Assembly (NCBI GenBank): GCA_021769425.1
Contig: JAETSX010000012.1
Coordinates: 1-64,000 of the forward strand
DNA length: 64,000 bases
Reading direction: 5' to 3'
DNA from: Eubacterium sp.
Lineage (GTDB): Bacteria; Bacillota; Clostridia; Lachnospirales; Lachnospiraceae
Below are positions 1 to 8,346 of the stretch, piece after piece. A program made the position numbers and the translations under genes. How positions within the stretch are numbered: position 1 is the first letter of the stretch; each line of letters begins with the position of its first letter. The notes beneath the pieces are model-generated. The model did no database searches, was not told the origin of the DNA, and saw only the letters and a program-made list of their open reading frames with translations.

Positions 1-23
1 AAGGTACAGCTTTTCGATGGGCT

Positions 24-587
24 TCATTCTGTATGCAAAAATACGTTTGCGGCAGATAAAGGCAGCGTAACTGCGGCATGATAAGTTGGCAAATCTTTTT
101 GCTCGCCAGTATAATCATTAATTAGTGGAACTTCCCTTAGAAAATTGGGGTCTGCAACTAATTCACTAATAAGAGCATGTTCAATAGATTTTATTATTTC
201 TTCCGAATTGGCGCCAGAAACAGCAGATGTAAATTTCTGCTCCAATTCCAAAGACATCTCTCGCAAATCGACTACTTCATCTTGTAAGCATTTTAGCGGT
301 TTGCGGACAAATGGAAATAGACCATATGGGTGAAATGAAATTCCAAAAATAAAAGCATCTCCATTTTGGCGAATAAAACTCGGCTTGCTCCGCAGACCAT
401 TGATGTGGAATGGTGGCGCAACAATTTTGCCAGAAATCCGTTTCCGGTATTCCTGCCAAAATGCTTGTTGGTGACATGTCCCCAAACCCCTGAGATCATC
501 ACCTGCGGTGATGGCTGCAACGCTGAAATCTTTATACATGAAGATAGAAAAAGAAAAAAACCTTATCATAGCTATAATAAACAGCAT
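24..587 (-). pseudogene. AraC-family regulator fragment, sensor domain only
   Basis: The middle of the product (FGISFHPYGLFPF) resembles the N-terminal sensor domain (DUF6597-like) of AraC-family transcription regulators. The reading frame stops just where the two helix-turn-helix motifs should begin, so the DNA-binding part is missing or in another frame beyond the window edge. The first ~45 residues do not look conserved and the true start is uncertain. It lies beside other broken minus-strand genes, which supports decay. Family assignment is from pattern memory and moderate; inactivity is an inference. Confidence 0.5.
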
Positions 588-697
588 GGCGGCATTGATT
601 TCTCAAAGCCGTCACCAGTAAAATGTAATATGAGTGTGGGAAAGGAGCTGCCCAACAGCATTTTTCTTTTCGGTCGCTGAACAGATATAATAGTTTA

Positions 698-973
698 TTA
701 GCAATTACAGCAATAGACTTTAATTGCTTCACCAAAAAAATCCGCAACGTTCCATGTGGCAAATCTGTTGATATACTCGACAAATCATTCATCTATTTGA
801 TAGAGTTGGCCCAGATACATCAGCATAGCCTTCGAACAGGGATAGGAGTTTTCAGATATATACTCCTGCCACTCTGCAACAATGGATTGAACGGCAGGTA
901 ATGCAGGTGTTTCCGCCTTATATTCCGCCAGGCGATCAAAGACATTTTGGGAATATATTAAAAAATCATTCCA
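698..973 (-). pseudogene. TipAS-domain (MerR-type regulator C-terminus) remnant
   Basis: Read on the minus strand, 92 codons match the shape of a TipAS antibiotic-recognition domain, the C-terminal half of TipA-like MerR regulators: VAEWQEYISENSYPC, then MYLGQLYQIDE, then FFGEAIKVYC. A TGA at 785-787 interrupts the frame directly after QIDE, where relatives usually carry Arg, so a single CGA to TGA change would explain it. The DNA-binding N-terminus is absent. The remnant joins the 3' end of the DUF2268 fragment without a gap, which suggests a deletion that fused two unrelated genes. Confidence 0.6.
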
Positions 974-1702
974 CTTCCGATTCTGTCAGCAAGAGTAATG
1001 TCATTGTGCCATTTAATAAACTGGAAACGGACATTATGATTTGTTTCATGTGCCAGTGCTACGGGAAGTCTGCTCTGAGTGTGTTCAGACGGAACAAGCC
1101 ATGTAAAAATGTAGCCGGGAATACCTCCATCTCCACAGTAATTGTCATTCATTATCATATAAGGGTTCTCTGGATCAGCCAGCAAAATAGTGTAGAGATA
1201 TTCTTTTATTGGCAACTCAATTTTTGCATCAATAAAACACTTTAATGACCGCGCGATAGACTTTTGACAGTTATCCCAAAATTGGTTATCGCCTAGCAGT
1301 GTAATACTTTCGGTCCATGTTTCATCTATTTTTTCCGGCAGAAGAAAGCCTAACATACCACTTGCCATAATAACATCATAGCCATTCGGTTGTGCAGCCT
1401 TCATTGGCGCATTGTAGCAGGCCCATTTCTTTTCAAAAGGCTTCATTATTTCATAGTAAACCCCCATCATGCTCAGCCTTTCGTGCGACGGGCCGCATGG
1501 CCATTCATGCTGTGAAAGTCGAAGACTTTCATAGTAACCCCCATCATGCTCAGCCTTTCGTGCGACGGGCCGCATGGCCATTCATGCTGTGAAAGCCGAA
1601 GACTTTCATAGTAATAAATGTCATTTTTTTAGAGACTGGCGCTTCCATGATTTTTCTGTAGATACCGTCAGAACGAACGGCCTGTACTTTTAGAATACTC
1701 AT
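958..1702 (-). pseudogene. DUF2268-type putative Zn protease, split by repeats
   Basis: The main part contains PVALAHETNHNVRF, an HExxH zinc-binding motif as in the predicted Zn-dependent proteases of the DUF2268 family. A good start with a GGAAGG site lies at 1702 and encodes MSILKVQAVRSDGIY, a plausible true N-terminus. Between codon ~28 and the protease part sit two copies of the ~78-bp repeat (1450-1614), and the two coding parts are in different frames. The 3' end is also lost: shortly after the HETNH helix the sequence passes into the TipAS remnant. The gene is therefore broken at both ends. Family call is solid; the order of events is inferred. Confidence 0.7.
1450..1614 (+). repeat. 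Repeat A array, 2 units of ~78 bp, inside a gene
   Basis: Two tandem units begin with TTCATAGTAA and contain ATCATGCTCAGCC, GTGCGACGGGCCGCATGGCC and a terminal palindrome pairing GAAAGTC with GACTTTC. The same unit occurs at 9781, 39330 and 46035, always in this orientation. Here it separates the two parts of the DUF2268 gene. Confidence 0.9.
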
Positions 1703-1952
1703 ATTTTGTACTTCCTTCCGATAGTTTGTAACTTCATTCTACAGTATGACGGAACGTCAAAGTCAATAGTTTTTTAAAGATTTCTTTTCTACATCCGTTT
1801 GCCAGGTTATCAGCGCCTTTCGGAATCAAGCGTACCCGGCTAAGGTGAACCCACCATCAATCCGGTTCTTTACACATAGTTTCTGCACCCGGTGCTCGTA
1901 TAACTCCCATTTCTTTGCAGTTTCTTACATTGTCATTGCGTTCTTTTACAAA

Positions 1953-1987
1953 GAAAAAGCGCCACCAAAAATATGTGGCGCTTTTTC
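1953..1987. terminator. Bidirectional intrinsic terminator
   Basis: Perfect 13-bp arms (GAAAAAGCGCCAC and its complement) enclose a 9-nt A/T loop, with A and T runs on either side. It lies 80 bases downstream of the minus-strand DUF3795 gene and would end that transcript. Confidence 0.85.
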
Positions 1988-2067
1988 AAAGATATTCAAT
2001 TGGGGAAAGGGAAGATTAGATGATCTATAAGCACTGATTCATGTGCAAAAATCATAGCATATTCAAA

Positions 2068-2619
2068 TTATCCCTTTTTCTTATGAAGTTTTAAATCGAT
2101 ATTTTTCGCTGCCGCTGCATCCTGCAGTAATCCGGCGATAAATGCGCTTTTTTCTTTGAGCGTCAGTGTTTCCATATCAGGTTTACGATCAATTTTTCTA
2201 AGTACCGTTTGCAGCTCTTGCAGTTCCAGCAGGTTGACGGCTACACAAAGGAGTGTCTTTTTGCGGCCATCATTATAATTGGATAATAAAACCTCCAGAA
2301 TGTCGGCTTTCTCCGCCTGCTCTGCATTATAAGCGTCTATCCCGAATTGTTTGGCCCTTTCCATATCAGATTTTCGGTTTCGGTGTGTTATAAAAGAATC
2401 AAAATCGTCAATATGATCGTATTTTTCGCAAGGGTATTCGCTGCATTGGAAACAATATTCAACACCGCCATGTTCCATACTGCACCTTGCAATTTTACAC
2501 GACTGATTTCCTTCACCGCCGCCGCAGCCGGGGCAGTTTTTATTCAAGAACATGGGGCAAAGCCCGCAATTCAAACCGCAGAGGGAAAATAATTGATTTG
2601 GTCGGTTAAATCCTTTCAT
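2068..2619 (-). CDS. DUF3795 domain protein
   Basis: A 183-residue protein with a Cys-rich N-terminal half: CGLNCGLCPMF, CPGCGGG, CKIARCS, then CFQCSEYPCEKY. This Cys layout is typical of DUF3795 proteins, which probably bind metal but have no established function. The C-terminal half is helical and Cys-free. The start is well set by an AAGGAGG site eight bases upstream. A second, shorter DUF3795 gene lies at 3432-3806, with a broken YcxB-like gene between them. No partner gene suggests a role. Confidence 0.8.
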   Translation of the reverse strand: MKGFNRPNQLFSLCGLNCGLCPMFLNKNCPGCGGGEGNQSCKIARCSMEHGGVEYCFQCSEYPCEKYDHIDDFDSFITHRNRKSDMERAKQFGIDAYNAEQAEKADILEVLLSNYNDGRKKTLLCVAVNLLELQELQTVLRKIDRKPDMETLTLKEKSAFIAGLLQDAAAAKNIDLKLHKKKG

Positions 2620-2703
2620 GGAACCTCCTTAAAAAGCCTGCCTGCAAATATTCAAGACAAGCTCTGATAATACTTGACATAACAACGTAGGAAATTTGAA
2701 AAT

Positions 2704-2874
2704 TTAAAACTCATATCTTGTACCATGCGAGAGCAACAGGCCATCTGTTAATTCCACACGCAGAATGATAGTGTTTTCATCGTCAAAATCAGTATGGCCG
2801 TTATCGATCCATTCTGCAAAGACCTTTTTCAGCTTTTCAGCAATCACACAATTCTCTTTTTTTCTGAAATACAA
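2704..2874 (-). CDS. Small protein, unknown function, TTG start
   Basis: A 56-codon frame begins with TTG at 2874, with an AAGGGAG site nine bases upstream, and ends FDDENTIILRVELTDGLLL then SHGTRYEF. The frame is open only from this point, and codon use looks normal. It starts five bases past the end of the YcxB-like gene, so they could share a transcript. I do not recognise the family. No ATG is available in frame, which weakens the case. Confidence 0.4.
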   Translation of the reverse strand: MYFRKKENCVIAEKLKKVFAEWIDNGHTDFDDENTIILRVELTDGLLLSHGTRYEF

Positions 2875-2878
2875 TAAG

Positions 2879-3415
2879 TCATTCTCCCTTCAAATCACAT
2901 TTTGGAATTAACGTATATATTCGTGGCGCTTGAATTAAATAATAAAAATCATGGCTTTCCCATAGTGCAGAATAAATATCCCACTTCATTTCTGATTCAA
3001 TGCTTTGTGTTTTAAATTCAATTGTTTCTTTAGAGAATACCAGCGTATATTCTTCATGATATTTTACAGTTTACTTGAATTTCAGTATAGGCATTAGAAT
3101 ATATAAATAGCTTCCCAATGCAGTTACAACAATTATCAATCCAAATATTAAGATACTGAATATGTTAAAAGAGGTGAACAGCATATAAACTACCGACAGC
3201 AGCAAAAATACAGCGACTAAAGCAATATCATATTTATGTATAATTTTATTATATATTTGGCAATTATTTAATGCCAGATATATAGAAATTAAATATTGCC
3301 TTTCTGCTCTTATATATTCACTTTGAGTATATTGAAATCTTAATTCTACTGTTTCCAAAGGTATACATCCATACATTATATAAATAATCTTTGTTACAAC
3401 TTCTGATTTCTCCAA
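2879..3415 (-). pseudogene. YcxB-like membrane protein with in-frame stop
   Basis: The frame encodes a short soluble start (RFQYTQSEYIRAERQYL), two membrane segments, and then TAA at 3071-3073. The same frame continues past the stop with EEYTLVFSKETIEFKTQS and MKWDIYSALWES, the C-terminal domain expected for YcxB-like proteins, and ends at 2879. A single nonsense change therefore splits a ~178-residue protein. Part of the first half (SIYLALNNCQIYN) is encoded by a palindrome also found at 13.28 kb, so a repeat may have entered the gene as well. Read-through is possible but less likely than decay. Confidence 0.65.
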
Positions 3416-3431
3416 CTCTAAAAAATGAGAG

Positions 3432-3806
3432 TTATCGTTTCCCCTCTTTAATGAACATTATCAGCTTTTCTACGTCATCAAATTCATCATAATCACCAAC
3501 AATACCTTCACGATGATATATAATACCGTTTTTCTCGTTACGCGCTAAGCAATCTAACAGCATTTGCTCCCCATATCTTTTAATAAATAAAGTAAAACCG
3601 TATGGTTTTATCTTGGACAGTAAGCCTTTTCTGCAATCTTCCATGCAGCTATAACAATGGTCATAACATTTTGCTATTGAGCATTTCCTGTTTTCACACC
3701 AGTCTTTGTCGGGACATTCTCCCGAATTACATCCGTGGCAGGTTGTGCTTTCAGAACATAAACAGCAGGCAAGCCCGCATCTTGCAATTCCTAATTCCCG
3801 TTTCAT
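3432..3806 (-). CDS. DUF3795 domain protein, short form
   Basis: A 124-residue protein beginning MKRELGIARCGLACCLCSE. Cys clusters follow: CHGCNSGECPDKDWC, CSIAKCYDHCYSC and CRKG. This matches DUF3795, a likely metal-binding family of unknown function. An in-frame ATG lies 15 bases upstream, but the GGAGGTG site favours the start at 3806. It is a distant paralogue of the 2068-2619 product, with similar N-terminal Cys spacing but little else in common. Confidence 0.75.
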   Translation of the reverse strand: MKRELGIARCGLACCLCSESTTCHGCNSGECPDKDWCENRKCSIAKCYDHCYSCMEDCRKGLLSKIKPYGFTLFIKRYGEQMLLDCLARNEKNGIIYHREGIVGDYDEFDDVEKLIMFIKEGKR

Positions 3807-4050
3807 AAAACACCTCCGCAACTCTCAACAAATCCCGATTTTTTTGCTTCATTTATTATCTCGACAAACTCTCCCTAAATTTTAATTTATTTTTCTGTTG
3901 TGTTATTCCCCGACAAACGAGAAGTTATCTTATCGACACAATCCACCCGCCACCCTGAACCAAATACTGAAACTCTGTCAGTTCAACATTCTCTGTTCTG
4001 TTCATATTTGCATCCTCACAACTTCGATTTGTTTATTTGTCCATCATGTA

Positions 4051-4389
4051 TTAGTTGTTCAAAAGTTTTGTCAAATCATCCACGGAAGCGTCCATTTTCA
4101 CAGAGACTTCTTCCATCGTCATGCCGGAAGCAAGAAAACGCTTTATCACCATTTTCATATCCTCGCCGACCTCAATGATGTGGCCGTCTAAATCGTAGAA
4201 CCGGATCACCCGCTGGCCCCAACTATGTTCGATTACTTCTCCCAGATATTCAATGTCCGGGTATTCTTTCAGTTTGTTCAGGAAACCGTCAAGGGCCTGT
4301 TCCTCAAAAACAATTTCCGCATTATTAGCCTTTTTCAGGACACACTCTTTCGGCAGGCTGATCAGCCAGTCAAAATCCTGTAAAGGTTA
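4051..4389 (-). pseudogene. VOC/glyoxalase-family protein, 5' truncated
   Basis: About 112 codons without a start encode the C-terminal part of a vicinal-oxygen-chelate protein: VIEHSWGQRVIRFYDLDGHI is followed by IEVGEDM and then a helical tail (KRFLASGMTMEEVSVKMD) seen in a glyoxalase-like subgroup. The N-terminal beta-alpha-beta unit is missing, and an in-frame TAA stands just upstream of the first homologous residue. A deletion is inferred. The direction and context match the other broken genes here. Confidence 0.65.
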
Positions 4390-4481
4390 TCTATAATTCT
4401 CTGTAAGTCCAACCGAATTTGTCACTGGCCTTCCCGGTTGAACGTTTATTATACCATAGAGCAGCCTGTATCGCCACTTTT

Positions 4482-4805
4482 TCATATCCGGTTTTGTCCA
4501 AGATTTGTCTTGTTTTTGTCCAAGATTAACCCTAGGGGTATTTCCCGCAGTTCCTTCCGAAATTGGTGCGCATAACGGATGGCCTTAACTGTACCGTCTT
4601 TTTCCCGTCCGTCATATACCGCGATTACACGGTCTGCATGTTCCACTATGTAGCGGTTGCAGGGAGAACGTTGAAACAGATAATCCAGCGTAAAGCATAC
4701 CCAAAAATCTTTTTCCACAATGGCATCGTTGAGCCCCATCTTATCTGCTGCGTTACGGAACAGCCTCCGTTTATCATTGTCTGAAAATCGTGCAGCGTTT
4801 TTCAT
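4482..4805 (-). pseudogene. AbiEii-type toxin N-terminus fused to SLOG protein tail
   Basis: The first ~50 residues (MGLNDAIVEKDFWVCFTLDY) are the start of an AbiEii/AbiGii nucleotidyltransferase toxin. The sequence then switches without a frame break to YIVEHADRVIAVYDGREKDG, the C-terminal Rossmann-type part of a SLOG/DUF1273-like protein. The nucleotidyltransferase active site, which follows the N-terminal helices in AbiEii, is absent, so toxin activity is not expected. The start lies two bases after the antitoxin stop, as in intact AbiE operons. The simplest reading is an in-frame deletion joining two genes. Confidence 0.7.
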
Positions 4806-4807
4806 TT

Positions 4808-5419
4808 CTATTGTACCTCCCCGGCAATCTGCCGTATCGCATTGTAAATCCAGTCCGTAGATTCTGCCGCCTCTCTTAGCATAGCGGCTTTATCGTCCTC
4901 ATTCAGCCGGGAGCTAAGCGTCTGAATCGTTTTGGAAGTGACATTTGTTTTCCCCAAAGTTTTCAATGCCTGAATCACCAGAGCCGTCATATAGGAAAGA
5001 CCTGTGATCTCCTTATTGGTTCTGTGCCTAAATTCCAGCTTTGTGGAATTCCACTCATAGGTCTTATATGGGTCGTCGCTGATATAGGACCATACCGCTG
5101 TTACCTGCGTGGAAAGCCCTAACAGGTTCAGTGCCGTATACCCACAGGGAGCAATCGTCCAGTGGTAGTTCCGGGCCAGCGCCTTCGCTACCGCCTCCGG
5201 GTCCGCCGCTACATATTCTTTCAGCATTTTGCTGTATTCCGGCTTTTCATAAACACCTTTCAAAGTCCGCCGGAGCGTACCTGCCTGTGTAAGCCGGTTC
5301 AGGTTCCGTCTTATGGTTCCCGTATCGGCAATATCAGCAAAATCAGAATTGACAAAAACGGTTCCTTCTGCCGCTGCGCCAATCCGCTCCTGAATCTGCC
5401 TGGAATATCCATTTGCCAC
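4808..5419 (-). CDS. AbiEi-like antitoxin / DUF6088 transcription regulator
   Basis: A 203-residue protein with an N-terminal winged-helix region (DIADTGTIRRNLNRLTQAG then TLRRTLKGVYEKP) and a C-terminal domain with ALNLLGLSTQV. It matches DUF6088/AbiEi antitoxins of type IV toxin-antitoxin systems, which repress their own operon. The AGGAGG site sets the start. The cognate toxin directly downstream is truncated, so the antitoxin is now an orphan, but its own frame looks complete. The palindrome at 5434-5467 just upstream is a likely binding site. Confidence 0.8.
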   Translation of the reverse strand: MANGYSRQIQERIGAAAEGTVFVNSDFADIADTGTIRRNLNRLTQAGTLRRTLKGVYEKPEYSKMLKEYVAADPEAVAKALARNYHWTIAPCGYTALNLLGLSTQVTAVWSYISDDPYKTYEWNSTKLEFRHRTNKEITGLSYMTALVIQALKTLGKTNVTSKTIQTLSSRLNEDDKAAMLREAAESTDWIYNAIRQIAGEVQ

Positions 5420-5433
5420 TTTGTTTACCTCCT

Positions 5434-5467
5434 TTTGTCCCGAATATTATATATTATTCGGGACAAA
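5434..5467 (-). promoter_or_regulatory. Palindromic operator/promoter of the AbiE-type operon
   Basis: Perfect 13-bp arms (TTTGTCCCGAATA / TATTCGGGACAAA) flank an 8-nt A/T spacer. A TATAAT-like -10 on the minus strand lies within the palindrome, and the antitoxin ribosome site follows directly. This arrangement fits autorepression by the antitoxin; binding itself is inferred. Confidence 0.7.
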
Positions 5468-5496
5468 TTTATATAAAGTTCGAAAATGGGTACAAA

Positions 5497-5534
5497 AAAG
5501 GACATCCACCTAAATAAAAGATGAAATGTCCTTT
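5497..5534. terminator. Hairpin with A/T flanks, possible terminator
   Basis: AAAGGACAT pairs with ATGTCCTTT across a 20-nt loop, with A-rich and T-rich flanks. It could end a transcript entering from the integrase remnant side. Confidence 0.45.
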
Positions 5535-5579
5535 GGCATATACACTATTCAATTTTATGTACAAAGCAGTTTGCCGCTG

Positions 5580-5789
5580 TTACGGTAGGAGCTTTTTCTT
5601 TACGATTTTCTCATGTTCCAATGAAATGGGTCTGTAATTGTGTTCCGTGCGGTCTATATGGACTGTGCGGCATTCCATGTCAATGTCCGCCTTTATCAGT
5701 GTACATAGCTCGCCCATGCGTAAGCTTAACTGTAAGTTCAAATGGATTGCAAAGGGCAAATGTAAGAAAAGGCTGGAAAAATCTTGCAT
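5580..5789 (-). pseudogene. Tyrosine recombinase (integrase) fragment
   Basis: The central ~35 residues (LQLSLRMGELCTLIKADIDM) have the signature around the first catalytic Arg of phage-type integrases (G-x-R-x-x-E-L). Neither the core-binding domain upstream nor the C-terminal HxxR...Y part is present. It is a scrap of a mobile-element integrase and supports the idea that the first 6 kb are the remains of an island. No attachment sites could be recognised. Confidence 0.6.
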
Positions 5790-6024
5790 GCCCCTGGAAC
5801 TTTTTTCATGCCGGGAAGGAAGGGCATTATGCCAGCTGTGTCAGAATTGTATGGAGTGCGTATACCCCATTCATCCTTATCTTAAATTGTAGCGCCGGAA
5901 AAAAACAGAATAGAATTGCCTGAATTTTAGAGGAACTTGAAGTCACCTTTAATAAGCATTATCATGACGGTCTTGATGCATATTAAGGCTTTTTTCTATA
6001 TATAAGAATCCATAAGATATTTTG

Positions 6025-6339
6025 TTACCCATGCTCTTCACAAAGGCGGTTCAGCAGGCTTAATACCAGGATCATGTCACTGTCATTCAACAGTTTAAAT
6101 TTAGATAAAGCTTTATTTACCAGCTCTGGGTTTTGCTGCTGCTGGTCGAAAAATTCAGCAGGCGTTATCTGAAAATAATCACAAATAGAGAAAAACTCAG
6201 TTAAAGAAGGAAGTGACTTTCCGGAAGAAATATTATTGATATATCCTCTGCTATGTCCTAAATCGTAGCTCATCTGATATTCTGAAATTCCTTTTTTAAT
6301 TCGAAGCTGTGTGATCCGGTTCTTGACAAATTCATCCAT
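6025..6339 (-). CDS. XRE-family helix-turn-helix regulator
   Basis: A 104-residue protein with an N-terminal Cro/C1-type domain (residues ~8-62; ITQLRIKKGISEYQMSYDLG, INNISSGKSLPSL) and a short helical C-terminus. AGGAGG precedes the ATG. It is transcribed divergently from the secreted-protein gene at 6535, with a 195-base A/T-rich region between, and could regulate that gene. The target is not known. Confidence 0.85.
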   Translation of the reverse strand: MDEFVKNRITQLRIKKGISEYQMSYDLGHSRGYINNISSGKSLPSLTEFFSICDYFQITPAEFFDQQQQNPELVNKALSKFKLLNDSDMILVLSLLNRLCEEHG

Positions 6340-6534
6340 GGCATACTCCTCCTAAATATATACATAATTATAAATGAGAAACATTAAAAATATTCTATGT
6401 AAAAATGTTATAATGGCTTGAAACATCTAATATAAAATGTTATTATATGATGAGAAATGATTATATTGTTAATATGAGGGGAAAAGACATTTATAAAATG
6501 ATAATGGCAGCAGTGTGAAAAATGGAGAATTACA

Positions 6535-7020
6535 ATGCAGAAGAATGTGGCAGTAAGTGTATGGGTGTTACTATTATGTCTTTGTTTCCTTTTTTTATTA
6601 AAAGGCTGGCAAGTGATGGCTGCAGAATTAGAGCCGGCAGAGGAATATGAACTGGGTGAGGAATATGAAGGAAAGATTTCATACAGTGATAAGGTGCGGT
6701 GTTTTCGCTTTACTGTTCCGGAAAAATCCCACATTACGCTATACTTAAAATACAGCGGAAAAGGATGCGGAGGAACGATTTATGATGAATTTGGAAAGGA
6801 AGTTTTGAAGAGGGAAGATTTGAGGTTTCAAAAAGATATTTTTACCGGTTGGTCTTCAGCGGAATTATCCAGAACGCTTTCTTCCGGCACTTATTATATA
6901 AAATTATGGAATGAAGGCATATGGAAATGGCAGCATTGCAGATTTTCTTTTCGGATTGAGGCAAGAAAGGCGTTAAAAATTTTGTATATATTTTGTCTGT
7001 ATTCTTTCAAAAAGTATTGA
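6535..7020 (+). CDS. Secreted protein, unknown function
   Basis: A 161-residue product with a hydrophobic signal sequence (SVWVLLLCLCFLFLL) ending near residue 29. The mature part is rich in beta strands (ISYSDKVRCFRFTVPEKSHI then TLYLKYSG; SSGTYYIKLWNEG), which recalls bacterial pre-peptidase C-terminal (PPC-like) sandwich domains. It has no enzyme motif. The C-terminus is hydrophobic and ends near a promoter for the next gene. Function unknown. Confidence 0.6.
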   Translation: MQKNVAVSVWVLLLCLCFLFLLKGWQVMAAELEPAEEYELGEEYEGKISYSDKVRCFRFTVPEKSHITLYLKYSGKGCGGTIYDEFGKEVLKREDLRFQKDIFTGWSSAELSRTLSSGTYYIKLWNEGIWKWQHCRFSFRIEARKALKILYIFCLYSFKKY

Positions 7021-7044
7021 TATTCTCTTGAAGTTTGTGATAAT
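7017..7044 (+). promoter_or_regulatory. Candidate promoter of fucO
   Basis: TTGATA, a 16-bp spacer and GATAAT lie 54 bases upstream of the fucO start and overlap the end of the preceding gene. Moderate match only. Confidence 0.4.
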
Positions 7045-7097
7045 ATTAATGAAGATTCTTGTGAAAAGAATTTTATTAATGAAAAGGAGAAGGAAAA

Positions 7098-8246
7098 ATG
7101 GCAAACAGATTTGTGTTAAACGAGACATCTTATCACGGGGCAGGTGCAATTCAGGAAATTGCAACAGAAGCAAAAGGAAGGGGGTTCCAGAAGGCTTTTG
7201 TATGTTCTGATCCGGATCTGGTGAAGTTTGGAGTGACAAAGAAAGTATTGGATGTATTGGATGAAGCGGGGTTAGTTTATGAATTATATTCTGACATTAA
7301 GCCGAATCCGACTATTGAGAATGTGCAGACAGGCGTGGCGGCATTTAAAAAATCAGGGGCAGATTATTTGATTGCAATCGGTGGCGGTTCTTCTATGGAT
7401 ACAGCGAAAGCTATCGGTATTATCATCAATAATCCGGATTTTGAAGATGTGGTAAGTCTGGAGGGCGTTGCACCTACTAAGAATAAATCTGTACCGATTT
7501 TTGCTGTTCCCACAACTGCAGGAACAGCAGCAGAGGTGACCATTAATTATGTCATTACAGATGCAGCGAAAAACCGTAAAATGGTATGTGTTGATCCGAA
7601 GGATATACCAGTTGTGGCATTTGTGGATTCAGATATGATGGCTTCCATGCCGAAGGGTTTGACGGCTGCCACTGGTATGGATGCACTGACTCATGCGATT
7701 GAGGGCTATATTACAGCGGGCGCTTGGGAATTATCCGATATGTTCCATATCAAAGCCATTGAAATCATTGCAAGAAGCCTTCGCGGAGCAGTGGATAACA
7801 CGCCGGAAGGAAGAGAAGGAATGGCATTGGGACAGTATGTGGCGGGAATGGGATTTTCCAATGTTGGACTCGGAATTGTTCATTCCATGGCGCATCCTTT
7901 GGGGGCTCTGTATGATACGCCTCATGGTATCGCAAATGCAATTATTCTGCCAACTGTTATGGAGTACAATGCAGAAGCGACGGGAGAGAAATACCGCGAT
8001 ATCGCAAAGGCAATGGGTGTGGAAGGCACAGACGCCATGTCTCAGGAAGAGTACCGGAAAGCGGCCATTGATGCCGTGAAGAAGCTGTCTGAGGATGTTG
8101 GCATCCCGGCTGATTTGAAAGAGATTGTTAAGAGAGAGGATATTCCTTTCCTTGCACAATCTGCTTATGACGATGCATGCAGACCTGGTAATCCAAAAGA
8201 GACCAGTGTAGCAGATATCACCAAATTATATGAATCTCTGATCTGA
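7098..8246 (+). CDS. fucO: Lactaldehyde reductase / 1,2-propanediol oxidoreductase
   Basis: A 382-residue iron-containing alcohol dehydrogenase (group III), the same length as FucO. It reduces L-lactaldehyde to 1,2-propanediol with NADH during anaerobic deoxy-sugar use. The nucleotide loop GGGSSMD is at ~95-101. Metal ligands are D195, H199, H262 and H276 (GMDALTHAIEGY, GIVHSMAHPLGA, DTPHG). AAGGAGAAGG precedes the ATG and a terminator follows, so it is a single-gene transcript. No fucose genes are nearby, so another short aldehyde could be the main substrate. Confidence 0.88.
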   Translation: MANRFVLNETSYHGAGAIQEIATEAKGRGFQKAFVCSDPDLVKFGVTKKVLDVLDEAGLVYELYSDIKPNPTIENVQTGVAAFKKSGADYLIAIGGGSSMDTAKAIGIIINNPDFEDVVSLEGVAPTKNKSVPIFAVPTTAGTAAEVTINYVITDAAKNRKMVCVDPKDIPVVAFVDSDMMASMPKGLTAATGMDALTHAIEGYITAGAWELSDMFHIKAIEIIARSLRGAVDNTPEGREGMALGQYVAGMGFSNVGLGIVHSMAHPLGALYDTPHGIANAIILPTVMEYNAEATGEKYRDIAKAMGVEGTDAMSQEEYRKAAIDAVKKLSEDVGIPADLKEIVKREDIPFLAQSAYDDACRPGNPKETSVADITKLYESLI

Positions 8247-8274
8247 CATAAGATGATTTAGCAAAGATGATATA

Positions 8275-8308
8275 GAAGGGAGCATTCCGTCCGGGATGCT
8301 TCCTTTTT
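8275..8308 (+). terminator. Intrinsic terminator after fucO
   Basis: GGGAGCAT pairs with ATGCTTCC (one G-U pair) across a short loop, followed by TTTTT, 30 bases past the fucO stop. Confidence 0.8.
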
Positions 8309-8346
8309 GGTAGGTTTTGTCATTAAATCATTATGTAAGCGGAATT

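Noticed and set aside
1450-1614. CRISPR array
   Set aside because: Units follow head to tail with no unique spacers, and no cas gene is in the window.
1845-2030. 61-codon plus-strand frame
   Set aside because: Runs through the bidirectional terminator; no ribosome site.
3925-4005. 26-residue frame MNRTENVELTEFQYLVQGGG on the minus strand
   Set aside because: Start and weak ribosome site are plausible, but it is very short and has no recognisable relative; may be a gene stump.
5930-5990. Plus-strand fragment ending KHYHDGLDAY
   Set aside because: About 20 codons without a start; could be a remnant of a mobile-element gene but too short to name.
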